Assembly (NCBI GenBank): GCA_016748015.1
Contig: JAAOMT010000627.1
Coordinates: 389,357-453,356, forward strand
Length of the DNA stretch: 64,000 nucleotides
Reading direction: 5' to 3'
Source of the DNA: Geosiphon pyriformis
Taxonomy: Eukaryota > Glomeromycota > Glomeromycetes > Archaeosporales > Geosiphonaceae
The position numbers were made by a program, and so were the translations under genes. Shown here piece by piece: positions 48,165 through 60,297 of this stretch (the stretch's first letter is position 1; each line of letters opens with the position of its first letter). Under the pieces are notes generated by a model that worked only from the letters and a program-made list of their open reading frames with translations, was not told where the DNA came from and did no database searches.

Positions 48165-50420
48165 AAGTTTAATAAGTATAATTTAATTGCTATCTAGTAT
48201 ATAAAACCAAAGCTAAGAGTTCCAATTAAATACAATTTACACTCTTTCTATATATAACCAGTTACTTGAACTAATTAAGAATACACTATGTTAATGCTTT
48301 AAAAAAAACTTACCCAAAAAAGACATTTTTTAAGCAACTTTAAATAATATAGTATTATTAAGAACCAATTTTACTAACCAACTAATTATTTTAAATATAT
48401 TAGACTTGATATTAGTATATTTATGCTTCCAAAGTAACAGCAAATTAGAAAACATATTATTATTAATAACAAACAAATTTACATGAAAACTAAACATATT
48501 AATATTAATAAAACCACAATCATTTTTCAGCACAACTATATTATGTTTTAGCTTACTTATAGTTTTATTAAAAATATTTATATATATCAAAATTTTATTA
48601 ATCTTGAAACCAAAAATACTGCTTAATACAAAATCACTTTTTACAAACTGTTCAAACATAGTAATCAATATACTAACAATATTAACAATTAAATTAACCA
48701 AAGTTGACAACTTAACCAAATTAGATTTCAAAAATGCCAGCAAAAAAAAAACCAAAAAATTAACAACAACTATAAAAAAAAAAGCAGAAGCTACTAGAAA
48801 AAAAAGCATTAGAGAATTAAAAAAACAGAGACCTTAACATAAGACTTAGTACTCACAAAATATAGAACAAATATCTTAAAAGCCTTAAAAAAAAAAAATA
48901 AAGAAATTCTATAATCTATGGCCAAATAACATATTTTTTAACACCTAAAACAGCATCAATAGTCAAAAGTTTTCTATTAAATATAATACTTCTTTAGTAT
49001 ACCAGTTTTGATTACAGCAGTATTCAAATCAACTTAAGATTCAAACATAATTAGAACAAACTGAAAATAATAACTAGAATCAAAAAAGTAAAGAATAAAA
49101 CATGTCTAATTTTTAACTTAAGAAATCATATTAATAATCTTAAAAACAATACAACCAGAGTAAAAATTAATTAACTTGGTCTTAAACTTATCATTAAATA
49201 TAATAGTTTTATTTTAATTCACCAAAGAAAAGATTTTAATACTATTTTTATTTACTAAAACTGATTAATAATTCAAAGTAAATACAGCAAAGTCCAGTTT
49301 TTTAAAATGAATAATTATATATTGCCAAATTTCAATAGGTTTTAGCACAACATAAGCAATTTTACTAAACATATTAAGAGCTGTTTTGATATCAGCAGCA
49401 AATATATTTAAAAACATATTATACAGTGTAATAGCAACAAAAAAAAAACCAGTTTTAGAAACCATCAAAAACTTGACAATTTTAAAAGTAGCCAAACAAA
49501 TAAAACTTGTAAGCTTAACCTAAAAAGCTGTTTTCAAAAATTTCTAAAAAGCAAACTCTATACAAAAAGGTTTTATATTGTCCTTTAATACGAACTTTAC
49601 ATCCAAAAAACCATATACAGACTAAAAAACAGTCTTAACATAAGCCAATTTAATTTTAAAAATAGCATTAGACACCAGAGTAAAGACCATCTATTCAGTA
49701 AATCTTTAATGACTAAAAATAGTTTTCTAAGCACTACTAATAACAGTACCAGAAACCAACAAAAAATAATTCAGTTTCTATTTGGTTAACCCAATTCTTA
49801 AGAACAGATAACTCTATAGGAGATAATTGTTTTGTTTCTAAAATTAATAATAATCTATTAAAAGACACCATATTTAACAATATATCTAGTAGTTGATTTT
49901 AGCCTATGTTAAACAATATACTAAATAATACAACAGAAATTAAATTTAAGATTTCATTAGAAACCATAAAAAAATTTAGTGTAATAATAGCAGAGATAAG
50001 CAATTGTTCTTACTTTTTTAAATCTTTAATCTTTTTAACCATATTTTTTGAAAAGATAATGCTAGCAGCACCAAATATAAAAATTAAAAAAAGAAAAACC
50101 AGCTTGTTAACTAGTTTGTTATTAAAAACTTTTGGGCTTTTAGATAGGGTAGAAGCAATATTAAAACTAATTTAAGAGTGTCTTTTTGAAGAAACTTTGA
50201 TTGATAAAAAACCAGCCAAAGATAAAAAAAATGGTTTAATAACTACCAAAAGCAGCTTTTTATAATTATTAAGTAAAAGAAAGACTTTTAAAATGTTTTG
50301 TCTAACTGCTTTTACAACAGAAAGAACTTTTTTGGTTAAAACTTTATAAGATATCAGTTACAGTTTTTTTATTCTTTGCTCTAGTCATAATTATAAAATT
50401 AAGAAGACAAAAAGTTTTAA
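48165..50420 (-). mobile_element. decayed LINE derivative: 3' tail joined directly to ORF1-like sequence
   Basis: The 3' tail at about 48165-48295 is clear (GCTATCTAGTATATAAAACCAAA...). Beyond it the sequence does not resemble ORF2. Read on minus, 49495-49265 gives LYNMFLNIFAADIKTAL, which aligns with the second RRM-like fold of ORF1 (LFTLPMRTTAHDLGTLL), and 48809-48330 is a long heptad-like stretch like the ORF1 C-terminal region. So the ORF2 segment appears to be missing. The hydrophobic look of 48330-48809 comes from C-to-T decay, not from a membrane protein. The 5' end near 50420 is approximate. Confidence 0.55.
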
Positions 50421-51830
50421 TACCTTTTTACCAAATTATTATTATTAAAATCTAAATTATTTAATTATATTTTTATTTATATTTAATTTAATATTAAAAC
50501 TTAAAGTTTTTAAAAAATTATTATTTTAACAAAAATATTTTTATTGACAAAAAAATTTGAATTTAATATTAAATATATTATTAAGTAAATTATTTATATT
50601 TTATTTTATTTTAAGATTAACAACTTGTTAACTTGAATTTTTTTCAAAATACTAATGTTTTTTTAATTAAAAAATTTTTTTTTGATTTTAATATTTAAAA
50701 AAAAAGAATATTTATTAATTTTATAACTAAAATAATTAAACCAATAAACTTAACAATAAATTTAATTAACAAAGTAAGTTTAATTAATTCAAATTTTAAA
50801 AAAACCAATTTAAAACTTATTATAAAATTAATATTAACAAAAAATAATAGTCTTTATATATAATTTTATATTAATAATATAACTTATAAAACATTTATAA
50901 TATTTTTAATATTATTTACAATAATTACAAAAAACAATAACAATAAAAACAAACTAAACAGAAAACTTAATAATTTTAAAAGTAAAAAAAATAATTTAAC
51001 AAACTTAATTTATATAGTAATATTTAAAAAAACTTAAAATATAAATTTTATACAAAAAAATTTAATATTTTTTTAATAAATAATTTTAATTTTAACTTTG
51101 TAGTTTTATTAAATACTAAAATAAAACTATTTATTTATTTAAAAACTTTTAACAATTTATAATAGTTTTTTAGCTATTATTAAAAAAAATTTTAAAAAAC
51201 AAATAATTTAGTTTTTATTTAATCTGTTTAATCTTTAAAATTAAGTAATTAATAAACAAATAAATTAAAATTGTATATAAAAACATAACTTTTTTTGTTT
51301 TTATAGTTAATTATAATTTAATAAATAAACAAAATTAAATATTAATTTAATATAGATTTAATAAATATATTTTTATTATTATTTAAAACAAATAATTAAT
51401 TATTATTTATAGTTAAAATACTAAGTATTATAATAAATTTGGTAAAAAAATTTGAATAAAAAAAAAGTTGGTTTTAATATTATTAAAAACACTAATAATT
51501 AACTTAAAAAAAATTGGTTTTTTATTATTTGAATAATTAAAAAAAAGTTATAAAAAAAAATAACAATTTAATTACCAACTTAAAATTAAAAATTTTAAAG
51601 CTGTTTAAGATAATAATAACTATTTTTAATATGTTATTTTAATAGAAAAAACTTTAATTAAAGCCAAAAAGATGTTTTAAAATTAGCAAAAAACCAATTT
51701 ATTATAATATTATTTAAAAAAATGCTTTTACAAAATACTATTAAACAGTTTTTATAATTGTAAATATATTTTTGATAAAAATATTATTAATAATTTTAAG
51801 TATTAAGATATTAGTAATTTTTTATTTTAA
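50421..51830. other. very AT-rich non-coding DNA
   Basis: A/T runs throughout; no gene, tail or LTR recognised. Confidence 0.4.
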
Positions 51831-51834
51831 ATAT

Positions 51835-52615
51835 AATTTTTTTTGTTTAATTTATAAATTTAAATATTATTTAATATAATATATTAAATTAAGTAACTTA
51901 AATTAAATATAAATTATGTACTTTTTATATATAATTAGATATTAATTTAATTTAATTTAAATTAAACTAAATTAAATTTAAAAAAGAAAATCTATATTAA
52001 AAAGATATTTTATGTATAATTATAATTAAAAAACTATTATTTACTAATTTACTTAATTATTTAATAGTTTTATCTAAATATTGTTTAATTTTAAAAAATT
52101 AATGTTCTTATAAAATTATTAATTAAAAATAAATATTTTTATTTAATATATAGTTAATATTATTTATTAAATTAGTTTTATATTATATTTAGATTTAATT
52201 TTAATTATTTTAATATTAATTTTGCTTAAAATTTTATCAAAAATAGATAATTTATTATAAATAAATACAATTAAATTTTTAATTTTTATATATATAATAG
52301 AAAAAATATTTAAAATAATAATAATTAATATAATTAATAAATTAATTGGTTTAATAATAAATTTAATTAAAGCAGTTAAATTTAAGATCTGAAAATTTAA
52401 AAAATTTAATTTAAACTTAATAACTAAATTAATAACAAAAATATTTAAAAAAACAACAAAAAAAAACAAAAATCTTAGCATAAGATTTTTTATTAATAAA
52501 AAATAATACAAAAAATTTAAAGTTAATAACAAACTTAATAACATATTATTATAAACCAATAAATTTTAATTTAACTAAAATAACAATACTAAAAACACCA
52601 AAAACATTTTTAATA
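51835..52615 (-). mobile_element. probable further LINE tail and fragment, extremely decayed
   Basis: 51860-51960 (AATATATTAAATTAAGTAACTT, then ATAAATTATGTACTTTTTATA, then ATAATTAGAT) follows the block order of the minus-strand 3' tail with nearly all C and G lost. The open stretch 52167-52559 beyond it is A/T-biased and hydrophobic and is best read as decayed coding sequence. Assignment is tentative. Confidence 0.4.
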
Positions 52616-52624
52616 TATATATAT

Positions 52625-55600
52625 ATTTTTTATTAATTAATGAATATAGTTTAATTACTATTTAATATACAGAAACAAACTAAATGAATCTAACCAAATG
52701 TGGCTCATGTATTTATTACATATAATCAATTATTTGGGCCAATTAAGACAACATTATGCACTTATATATATTTTTACAATATTACAAATTCTTGAAAAAA
52801 AATAACAAATCTTATATAAGCCAAAACTTATGGCAAAAAATTTAACAATACTAAACAAATAAACAATCTCTGTAGATAAACAACAAAATATTTTGCAAAA
52901 AAAGAAAAAACTACTTTCATATTACTTACTAAATCATTCTTTTATATATTTATCCTAAATTTCACTCTAAATTACTATAGTTCACTTTAATGTTTTTTAG
53001 CCAAACATTGAGCAAAATTAATTACCATTAATATAACTTTCTCCCTATTGTCACAAATTAAAATCACTTTATTTGTCCAATCTTTGAAAACAAAATCTTT
53101 ATATAAAGCCATATAAACACTAATATTTGACATCTCAGAAAAAAGAGTTTATAACATTAAAAATGACAATAAAGAACATCCAACTGTCAAAGATTTTTAT
53201 GAGTAATTTTTGTTATAAAGTCTTTTTCTAACAGCAATAGACAGTCTTTTGTGAACTATTTTTATTAAATATATATGAAAAGTAGTTAAAGCTTTGCTTA
53301 TAAATCCTAAAAGCATATATAAGTCTAAATGCCAAACTTTTGCAATACTAGCCCAATCTATATTACTAATTATTATTTTATCCATAATTTCAGCATTAGG
53401 ACCAGCTTCTTATTAAGCATAAAAAACAGTCTAATAAATATCCCAAACAAAATAACAAGTATTTTTTAATATTATCTGGTTATTAATTACAATATATCTT
53501 TTATTAATCTCTTTAGAGAAAACAAAACCTGAATGTATTGCTTTACATATAATAACATTAGCTTTGTTATTATCTATATCTTTCAAATAATCTTTAATCT
53601 TTACTTATTTAACCAAAATATTCTTAATTTTAATCAAATTAACAATATAATATCTTTCTACTTAGCACTTGTTTTAAAAGTCCAGCAAATGCAGTTTAAT
53701 TTCTAAAGTACATATATTCAAGACTGATTAACTGTTTATATATACAATTACCAAGCAAAATAAAGGCACATATTTCAATATCAAAGCAATTACTTGAAGT
53801 TTTATTAATGTAAAAGACAGCAATTTATACATCTTAACATCTATACTCATCTTAATATTAGAAAAATAAGCCATTATCTCACCAGTAACTTTTATAGTAT
53901 CTAAATATTTTAAAGATTTGTCTGTATAAATATTAAAAACATCAGTTTACAGTCCATATAAATATTTTTTAATATTTCAAAAGCCTTTTGAACAAATAAC
54001 ATCTGAGCAGTTAGAAGCAAAAACAATTACATTAGTACTAACAAAATAATTATTTATGTAGACTAAGACTTTTTTAAATTACAAAGACACTGAATTCTTA
54101 GAACTTAATTTCTTCTAGTGATAAAAAGTTTTTTAACTTACTACTAATCTATGCTTATCTAGTAATCTGTTATTAAAGACAATACCAAAATACTTCAAAA
54201 AAAGAATCACATTATAATAAAAGAAGTTCCCTAAAATCTTAAATATAGAAAAACAACCAGTATTACAAAATACACAAGAAAATTTGTTGGTTAAAAATAT
54301 CTTATTATTCAAAAAAATTTTTACAATATTTGCTAAAAAATTGTTTATAAAACTGACTTTTAATCTAATGAAATATTGCAAAAAATTCATTAGAGCTTAT
54401 TCTAAGACTTGCAAATTCAGAAAACAATGTTTAAACAATTGACTAAAAATATCAGACATATTAAAAAATCCAATCAGTAAAACAATTTTGTTTTTTGCTT
54501 GTATCTGTTTAAATATTTTAAGTCCATAAAAATAAAGATAGTATAATGCCTTATTAAGAAAATCTCTTGGCAAGTTAGTCTTAAACTTTAACTCTTTTTT
54601 CAACATAATATTTCACTTTTGATATACATTTTTAGATATAAAACCAAACTGTGTCTAATAACTAATAATGGGTTGTAGAATTGTTAAAACCAAATATAAA
54701 AACTGTTAATTAGATAATATTTTTTTGAGAACCAAATTAGAAAAAAACTTGATATTTAAATATGCTTTGCTTAAACAAACTCTCTGTTAACAAAAAAATA
54801 TCCAAGTATCAGTAAGATTTACCATACCTAGCTATAAAAATTGGCCAATTACTAATGTGAAAAGAAGTATTTATGATCTTTTGATTAATAAAAATTTTAT
54901 TTATTTTAAAAAACTTATTAACAATATTCAAAATATACTGTGTTAAAATCTGACTATTCTTCACTCAAATTATGTTATTAACAAATATATCTGTTGTAAA
55001 AAATAAAAATGTGTTTTTACTTACCTTTTCTTTGCCTATTTTTGCCACAAAGTTTGTATTAATTCTGTATTTATATAAATGCTTCTGTCTTTTAATTTTG
55101 CATAGCAAAAGATCATAAAAAATTCTTCACAAGAGTAATAAGAAAACTTTATTTTAATTTAGTCTATTAAGCACTCTATATTCATCTAAAAGACCAAAAT
55201 TGGTCATTATTTTGTTGATTCTATTTACATGTATATTTTTAAAGAACTTAATAAACTTATTACACATTTTTATTTATTTCAAACTAGTTTCCAGATGTTA
55301 CTACTTAATTGAATTATAGGTTTTATAAATATTCTATAAAACCAGCCAAACTTTTTGATTCTTTTTCAAAACATCTTTTACTATAAATCCAATTACAAAT
55401 ACAAAAGATTGAGTAGAAGTGCTTTTTAAGACTAAAAAGTTATCATCACAAAAAACATTATACCTAATACAAACAAATGAAATATGGTCCAATAAAATCT
55501 TAAATGGTATTTTTTTAGCTGTTTTAATAAGTATAATAAACTATGTATTTGTTAAGATATTTTTCTATTTATATGGTTTAGAGATTATTAAAACTCATGC

Positions 55601-55858
55601 TTTTTTTTAAAAAGTTAAAACATTACCAAACACCAAATAAAAATTCAGCAAACTTAATAAACAAGCTAATATTTAATTACTATAATACTTTTAAAGTTCA
55701 TTTAATATGTCTAATAAACCAGCTGCTTTGCCATTAAACAAGTTATCAATTATCATAACTATTTTATACATATTGATTTCATCTATTACTTCAGAAAAAA
55801 CATTTTTTTTTACATAATTCAACAATGTGTATTGTCAAAATTAAATGATAAACAGCAT
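52625..55858 (-). mobile_element. decayed LINE relic (3' tail to RT), minus strand, cut by a gypsy LTR
   Basis: 3' tail at about 52640-52770 (ACTATTTAATATACAGAAACAAACTAAATG; TGGCTCATG retained). ORF2 remnants follow in order on minus: zinc region (53200), RNase H (53550-53950), linker (54130-54620), RT catalytic block at 54974-54982 (V-N-N), and the KAAGLSG block near 55710. At 55859 it is interrupted by the gypsy LTR. Short open pieces (53197-53385, 54133-54390, 54397-54606) still read as ORF2, for example WASIAKVWHLDLYMLLGF. Confidence 0.82.
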
Positions 55859-56683
55859 TGTTACTCATAGAAAGAAAACAGATATAGGGAAATAGTAAAC
55901 CAATAAATGAATAGCATGTAGCATATGAGCATATTGCTTAGCAAGGTAGAGCAATGTCAGAAAACATAGCACATTGCTCAGCAATGTGGAGCAATGTTAA
56001 AAAATTAGGACATATTGCTCAAGAAATCATAGCACATTGCTTGGGAATGTGAGCAATCTCATAGAACATTAATTATGTATATATAGTGGTAGCATTAGAA
56101 GTAGAAAGAGCAGAATCCTTTAATTAGAAATTTTCTATCCACAAATATTAAATAAATAAATCATTCATCATCCAAAACCACTCTCCATTATCAACACTTC
56201 ATGTTGATAGTAATTGATACTTAACCACACTGGAACAATAGCTTTTGATCATGGCTATTGACGGAATACTAACTTGCAATTGCTTTTGTTTATTTGTTTA
56301 TTTTCTTTTATTTTCTTTTATTTCTTTTTGTTATTTTTTTTGTTTTACTAATTGATTAAAGAGTTAAGCACTAAGTTATTGATGTCAAGAATAGCCTGAT
56401 AAAAGACTCTAAAGGAAGGGTATCGAAATTGAGAATTTAAAAATAGTTTATCAGAAAGACATCTCTGCCAAGATTACTGGCCACCACGCTGAGAAAAAAA
56501 TTCAACAGAATTGCAATTCTGGGAGGTTATAGGAAAGACAACAATTAAATCTCTGTCTATTATACAAAGAACTCCACAACAAAATCTTCAGATCATCATC
56601 ATTATTACCAATGACAATAGCTCTTAAGCACCAAGTTACAGGTTTGTTATTTGACTTGAGACCCCAAATAATCATTTGTAATA
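55859..56683 (+). repeat. 5' LTR of gypsy element A
   Basis: Begins TGTTACTCATAG and ends at TTTGTAATA, two bases before the primer site. It is collinear with the solo LTR at 19466-20380 read on minus. A TATA box (TATATATAG, 56078-56086) follows a cluster of ATTGCT/AGCAAT motifs (55930-56060), so U3 is about 55859-56110. The terminal CA has become TA. An inverted-repeat hairpin candidate (TATCAACACTT / ATGTTGATA) lies near 56188-56211. Confidence 0.82.
55930..56062 (+). repeat. U3 short-repeat cluster of LTR A
   Basis: Four related units start at about 55930, 55970, 56011 and 56034, each built from CACATTGCT / AGCAATGTG-type half sites. One is a perfect interrupted palindrome, CATTGCT-C-AGCAATG. 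Lies just upstream of the TATA box, where enhancer sites of LTRs usually are. Confidence 0.75.
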
Positions 56684-56685
56684 TT

Positions 56686-56702
56686 TGGTGCTTTCTGTGA
56701 GG
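56686..56702 (+). other. primer-binding site of gypsy element A
   Basis: TGGTGCTTTCTGTGAGG, starting TGG two bases after the LTR end, as expected for a site complementary to a tRNA 3' end. The tRNA species was not identified. Confidence 0.65.
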
Positions 56703-56746
56703 TATAATCCTACAGAGAACCAGCACCAACTACACCTATCCCAAAA

Positions 56747-58560
56747 GTGGCAGAATCAGAAAGTATAGGAGCAAACCATTTAGAATTCACAAAATTCTTA
56801 TTTCAACATTACTGTCAACACTTGGGATTAAACCAAAATCATATATCAGCAGAATCAGCCTTCAATTTTTATGTCAATGAAAGAATTGCCTATTTGTTAG
56901 AAACACCAGTAAACACTAAATCAGCAAGAAAAACCTTTTACCACAAATTAATCCAAAACACCAGCTTACCAACAAATCATAATTTTGCATCCATCATTAC
57001 TGAGATTAACAAAAAAATTGAACATCACACACAACAAAGATACCTAATCACCTATGCAAGCAAAGACAAAAAAAAACTACAAATACCAACAGTAACACCT
57101 TAACAGATTTAACCACCCACTTGGAAGAAACACAAAGTTGAATTATCCACAAATCTATCATATCATTATACTCTTGAAAGCACCATCAATATCACATCAG
57201 CAGACATGTTCACATTAAACGTAACCTCAACATTTGGATGATTTGCATTCTAAAGTAAACAAAAGAAAACAAACCTACTAGGACCATATGATGAATACTT
57301 CAAGGGATTTAATTCATGATCACCAACCCCATCAGGACTTTAATCACTGTTATTACCACCAGATTTTGGAATTTCTGATCCATGAAAAATAACGGAATCA
57401 GAAGAAGAGCAAGAAAAAAAATCTAAGGATCAAAAATTTACTTACCAAAACCTGATTCCAGAAAATCCAACAATTGAAACCCTGAATTTCTAAGCTCAGC
57501 AACATTTAGATTTAGAAAATCCGGAAATCAAAACCCCAAATATTCAGACACCATGAAATCAAAACAATCCAAACCCTGAATTAATTAATTAGCCAAATTT
57601 ACCTTCAGTAATCGTCATTAATTAGCCACTAATTGAACCAATCATTGAACCAATTCAACCTCCTCAACAATCTCAGCAGCTGCTTCAACAGCCACAACAA
57701 CAACTTCAACAACCAAACTTAGATCCAATAGTCTATGCTCCAATAGCAAAACTCAAAAAATTTACCAGCGAAGAAGACAATGCCCAAATCTGGCTCAATG
57801 ACATTGAAAAAGCCATTACAGCCAATGGATAGAATAATGTAAGAGCACTCCAAGCTATCTCCTATTTTCTGCAAGATACTACTGACTTGTGGTATCAAAG
57901 TTTAGTCATCAAACCTCAAACATTCCAAGAATTTAAAGTTGCATTTCTGGGATATTTTAGTAATAATAATAGTATCAACTGCCTAGCCAACACTTTCACC
58001 ACCATCAAACAGAGAGAAAATGAAGCAGTTACCACTTACTTAGGATGTTTCTACAGAAATCTGTACCAAATCCAGGCCATACAGGCTGATTATTTTACAG
58101 CGCCACAGATTCTGAATTAATTTATTAGAGGTCTGTACAGTAGCATCCTTCAACGCATTCGTCCAATGCATCCAGTAGATCTTCAAGCTGCCATTACAAA
58201 TGCCAGAAATTTTGAAGCTGCTGAACTCGAAGCCAACCATGCCCATACAGTAAATTTAGTAATGAATGAATCATCTGAACTGGATTCCAAATTAAAACAA
58301 ATCAGCGAATCAATCAAAAATTAGAGGGATACTTAGCTAACACCAATCAAGCCATTTATTAACTATCTCAATGACACAACAATCAGGGAAACAGAAATTA
58401 CTCCCAAAATTAGTCATGTCTAGTATCATCTTTGACCAATCAACAGTAGTAGCAAGAAATGTGTGCATGCCATTATTGTGGTAAACAAAGACATTTACAA
58501 TTTGAATGTTGAAAAAAGATAAGTGACCAGAGATTAGCTAATCAGTATCGAAACTTTGAT
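56747..58560 (+). pseudogene. gypsy element A gag, with CCHC knuckle, broken
   Basis: The open stretch 56747-57103 encodes a conserved N-terminal segment (LEFTKFLFQHYCQHLGL; NTSLPTNHNFASIITEINK) but has no ATG at its head. After a Gln/Pro-rich region comes the retrotransposon gag core from about 57750 (KLKKFTSEEDNAQIWLNDIE; ISYFLQDTTDLWYQSL; FIRGLYSSILQRIRP) with in-frame stops near 57830, 58120 and 58323. The CCHC knuckle CHYCGKQRHLQFEC is at 58468-58509, directly followed by a stop where Trp is expected. Gag would form the particle and package RNA. Not functional here. Confidence 0.78.
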
Positions 58561-58914
58561 CGCCAACTACAAACTCAGAATTACATCAGTAATCAATCAA
58601 ACTCAGCTCTATATCAACCAAATTACCTACCTATGATACAGCCAATATATCAAACCCCAATAATGCAGCAATTATACTTACTTCCAATCTATTAGCCTTC
58701 AGCATCAATTTATTAACTGCAGTCTCAACCCATTTATCAGCTGCAGTTTCAAGTAAATTATCTGCCCTAACAAAATTAGACACCACCATATAACTTACTT
58801 CAAAATGGAACTCAAAGACCAAGATTAATACAACAGAGCTGGAAATCATTGATGGTAGTTTATCAACCAATCTCCAGTTCCATAAACCTGCCATTAGGAT
58901 CTTGACAATGAAAT

Positions 58915-59470
58915 TTGGGCACTGAATACAGCCAAAACCCGAATGCACAACACTATTTAAATCTTTTGGTTACCCCAAAAGATGCCTCACCCAACAACAC
59001 AGCAACCAACCAAAAACAACTAATCACTAGCAACATACCTCCAGCCACTGTTACCAATGACAAATCACTAGCAGCAATCTTTCTATTCGAACTCGAGGAA
59101 ACTACACCAGTCCTATTATTTAGTGGAGCTATTCTTGACACCAAACTAATTACTGCTATGTACATTGATGTGAAAGTTGATGGTCATGCTATTAAACAGA
59201 TCCTAAATAGTGGATCAACTGACAGCATCATTACAAAACAACTCATGGACCAATTAGGTTACCAAGTTGATTGCGCTGCCAACACCAGGATTATAACCAC
59301 TGATGAAGCGACCAAAACTCCAATTGGCGAAATTGATAACTTCCCTATAGAAGTCAATAGCATCACCATTCCCATCAAAGTCTTAGTCATGGAAGCCACT
59401 TAATACCAAGCACTAGTTAGTAATGATTGGCTATCCAAAACCAACACATTACTTGACTGGAATACACTAT
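58915..59470 (+). pseudogene. gypsy element A aspartic protease, catalytic Asp lost
   Basis: 162 codons open, then further after a stop at 59401. The protease fold is shown by MYIDVKVDGHAIKQIL, then NSGSTDSIITKQLMDQLGY, with VNSITIPIKVLVMEAT and ALVSNDWLSKTNTLLDWNT downstream. The catalytic triplet D-S/T-G reads N-S-G at 59206-59214, a single G-to-A change from GAT to AAT. It would cleave the Gag-Pol polyprotein; this copy should be inactive. The frame is lost at the insertion of element B. Confidence 0.8.
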
Positions 59471-59477
59471 TATGGAA

Positions 59478-60280
59478 TGGTTTTCTTGGTATATTTTAAT
59501 TGTTGATTTTCCATTTTAATTGCAATCAGTCTTTTGTAAGTTCTTCTATTATGTGTTGAATATTAATAATAATGTACTGAAGGTTTTTTTTTGATGTTGT
59601 AATGTAAGTCTTTTCTCTAGTTCTAGTTGTCTTTGTATGTTGTGTACTTCTTCCCAGAGACTAATCTGAAATCTACTTGTTGTCTGGAGTTTTCTCTGAG
59701 GCTATCCCTGCAATTGTTTAATGTGTTTCTCTAATCTAAAAACACGAAATGTTAATGGTTTTTTTGCGATTTCCCTAAGTATATAATAAGCTTTTTTCAA
59801 TTTAATTAGTAGTCACATGAATAATCTTGATCAGGGATTATTTTTCCAAAGAGTTTAAAGATGGAATGATAGTTTTATTCACTAAAGAGAGTATGTGAAT
59901 TCTATTGTTAATCTTGTAATTGTGATGTTTATTCAATTTATTATTTTTATTAATTCTTTTTGAATAAGATTTTATTTAGATATTTGTTGCTTTTAGTTAA
60001 AGCTTGTTCTTTTTCATTATTAAAAACTATTGTATATATATATAATTATTGTTTTACAAAATAATGTCTTGTAATACTCTATTTCCGTTATTTCTAAATA
60101 GTGCTTGTTGCTATTGTAAAATAGTGCTTGCTGCTATTGTACAATAGTGCTTGATGCTATTGTAAAATAGTGCTTGCTATTATTTGTAAATCATTTTTTT
60201 TTATAAATTGTTGCTATGCTATTTCATAATTGGCTAATTTATATTATTTATAACTCCTATTAAATTCTTGAACTGTAACA
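59478..60280 (-). repeat. 3' LTR of gypsy element B (boundaries partly inferred)
   Basis: The right edge is set by AACTGTAACA (TGTTAC... on minus) immediately next to the pyrimidine tract TTATTCTCTCCTTTC, the complement of a polypurine tract. The left edge at about 59478 is inferred from the loss of element A homology. It is unrelated in sequence to LTR A. Contains a 23-bp tandem repeat at 60098-60180. Confidence 0.6.
60098..60180 (-). repeat. 23-bp tandem repeat in LTR B
   Basis: Units starting ATAGTGCTTG at 60098, 60121, 60144 and 60167, each followed (except the last, partial one) by a CTATTGTA block; exact 23-bp period with a few substitutions. It lies at the U3 side of the minus-strand LTR. 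Confidence 0.88.
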
Positions 60281-60297
60281 TTATTCTCTCCTTTCAA
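60281..60297 (-). other. polypurine tract of gypsy element B
   Basis: On minus AAAGGAGAGAATAA directly precedes the LTR start TGTTACAG; this is where plus-strand DNA synthesis would be primed. Confidence 0.65.

Larger units (their letters stand above)
55859..59477 (+). mobile_element. Ty3/gypsy element A, 5' part (LTR, gag, protease), interrupted by element B
   Basis: Starts with a complete LTR (55859-56683), then a primer-binding site, gag with a CCHC knuckle, and an aspartic protease. Coding similarity stops at about 59477 just after the protease C-terminal block (LLDWNT), where a different, opposite-strand element begins; its RT and integrase would lie beyond the window if the insertion is simple. 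It sits inside a LINE relic. The coding region has several in-frame stops. Confidence 0.82.

Noticed and set aside
48330-48809. Hydrophobic 159-codon membrane-like protein on minus
   Set aside because: C-to-T decay of a LINE ORF1-like sequence turns codons into Leu/Ile/Phe/Val; position and heptad pattern fit ORF1, and neighbouring sequence is relic.
52167-52559. Hydrophobic 130-codon frame on minus
   Set aside because: Almost only A/T-rich codons; sits beyond a decayed LINE tail and has no family resemblance.
55921-56062. CRISPR-like array
   Set aside because: Short, imperfect repeats at uneven spacing inside an LTR of a eukaryotic element; no spacers of constant length and no cas genes.
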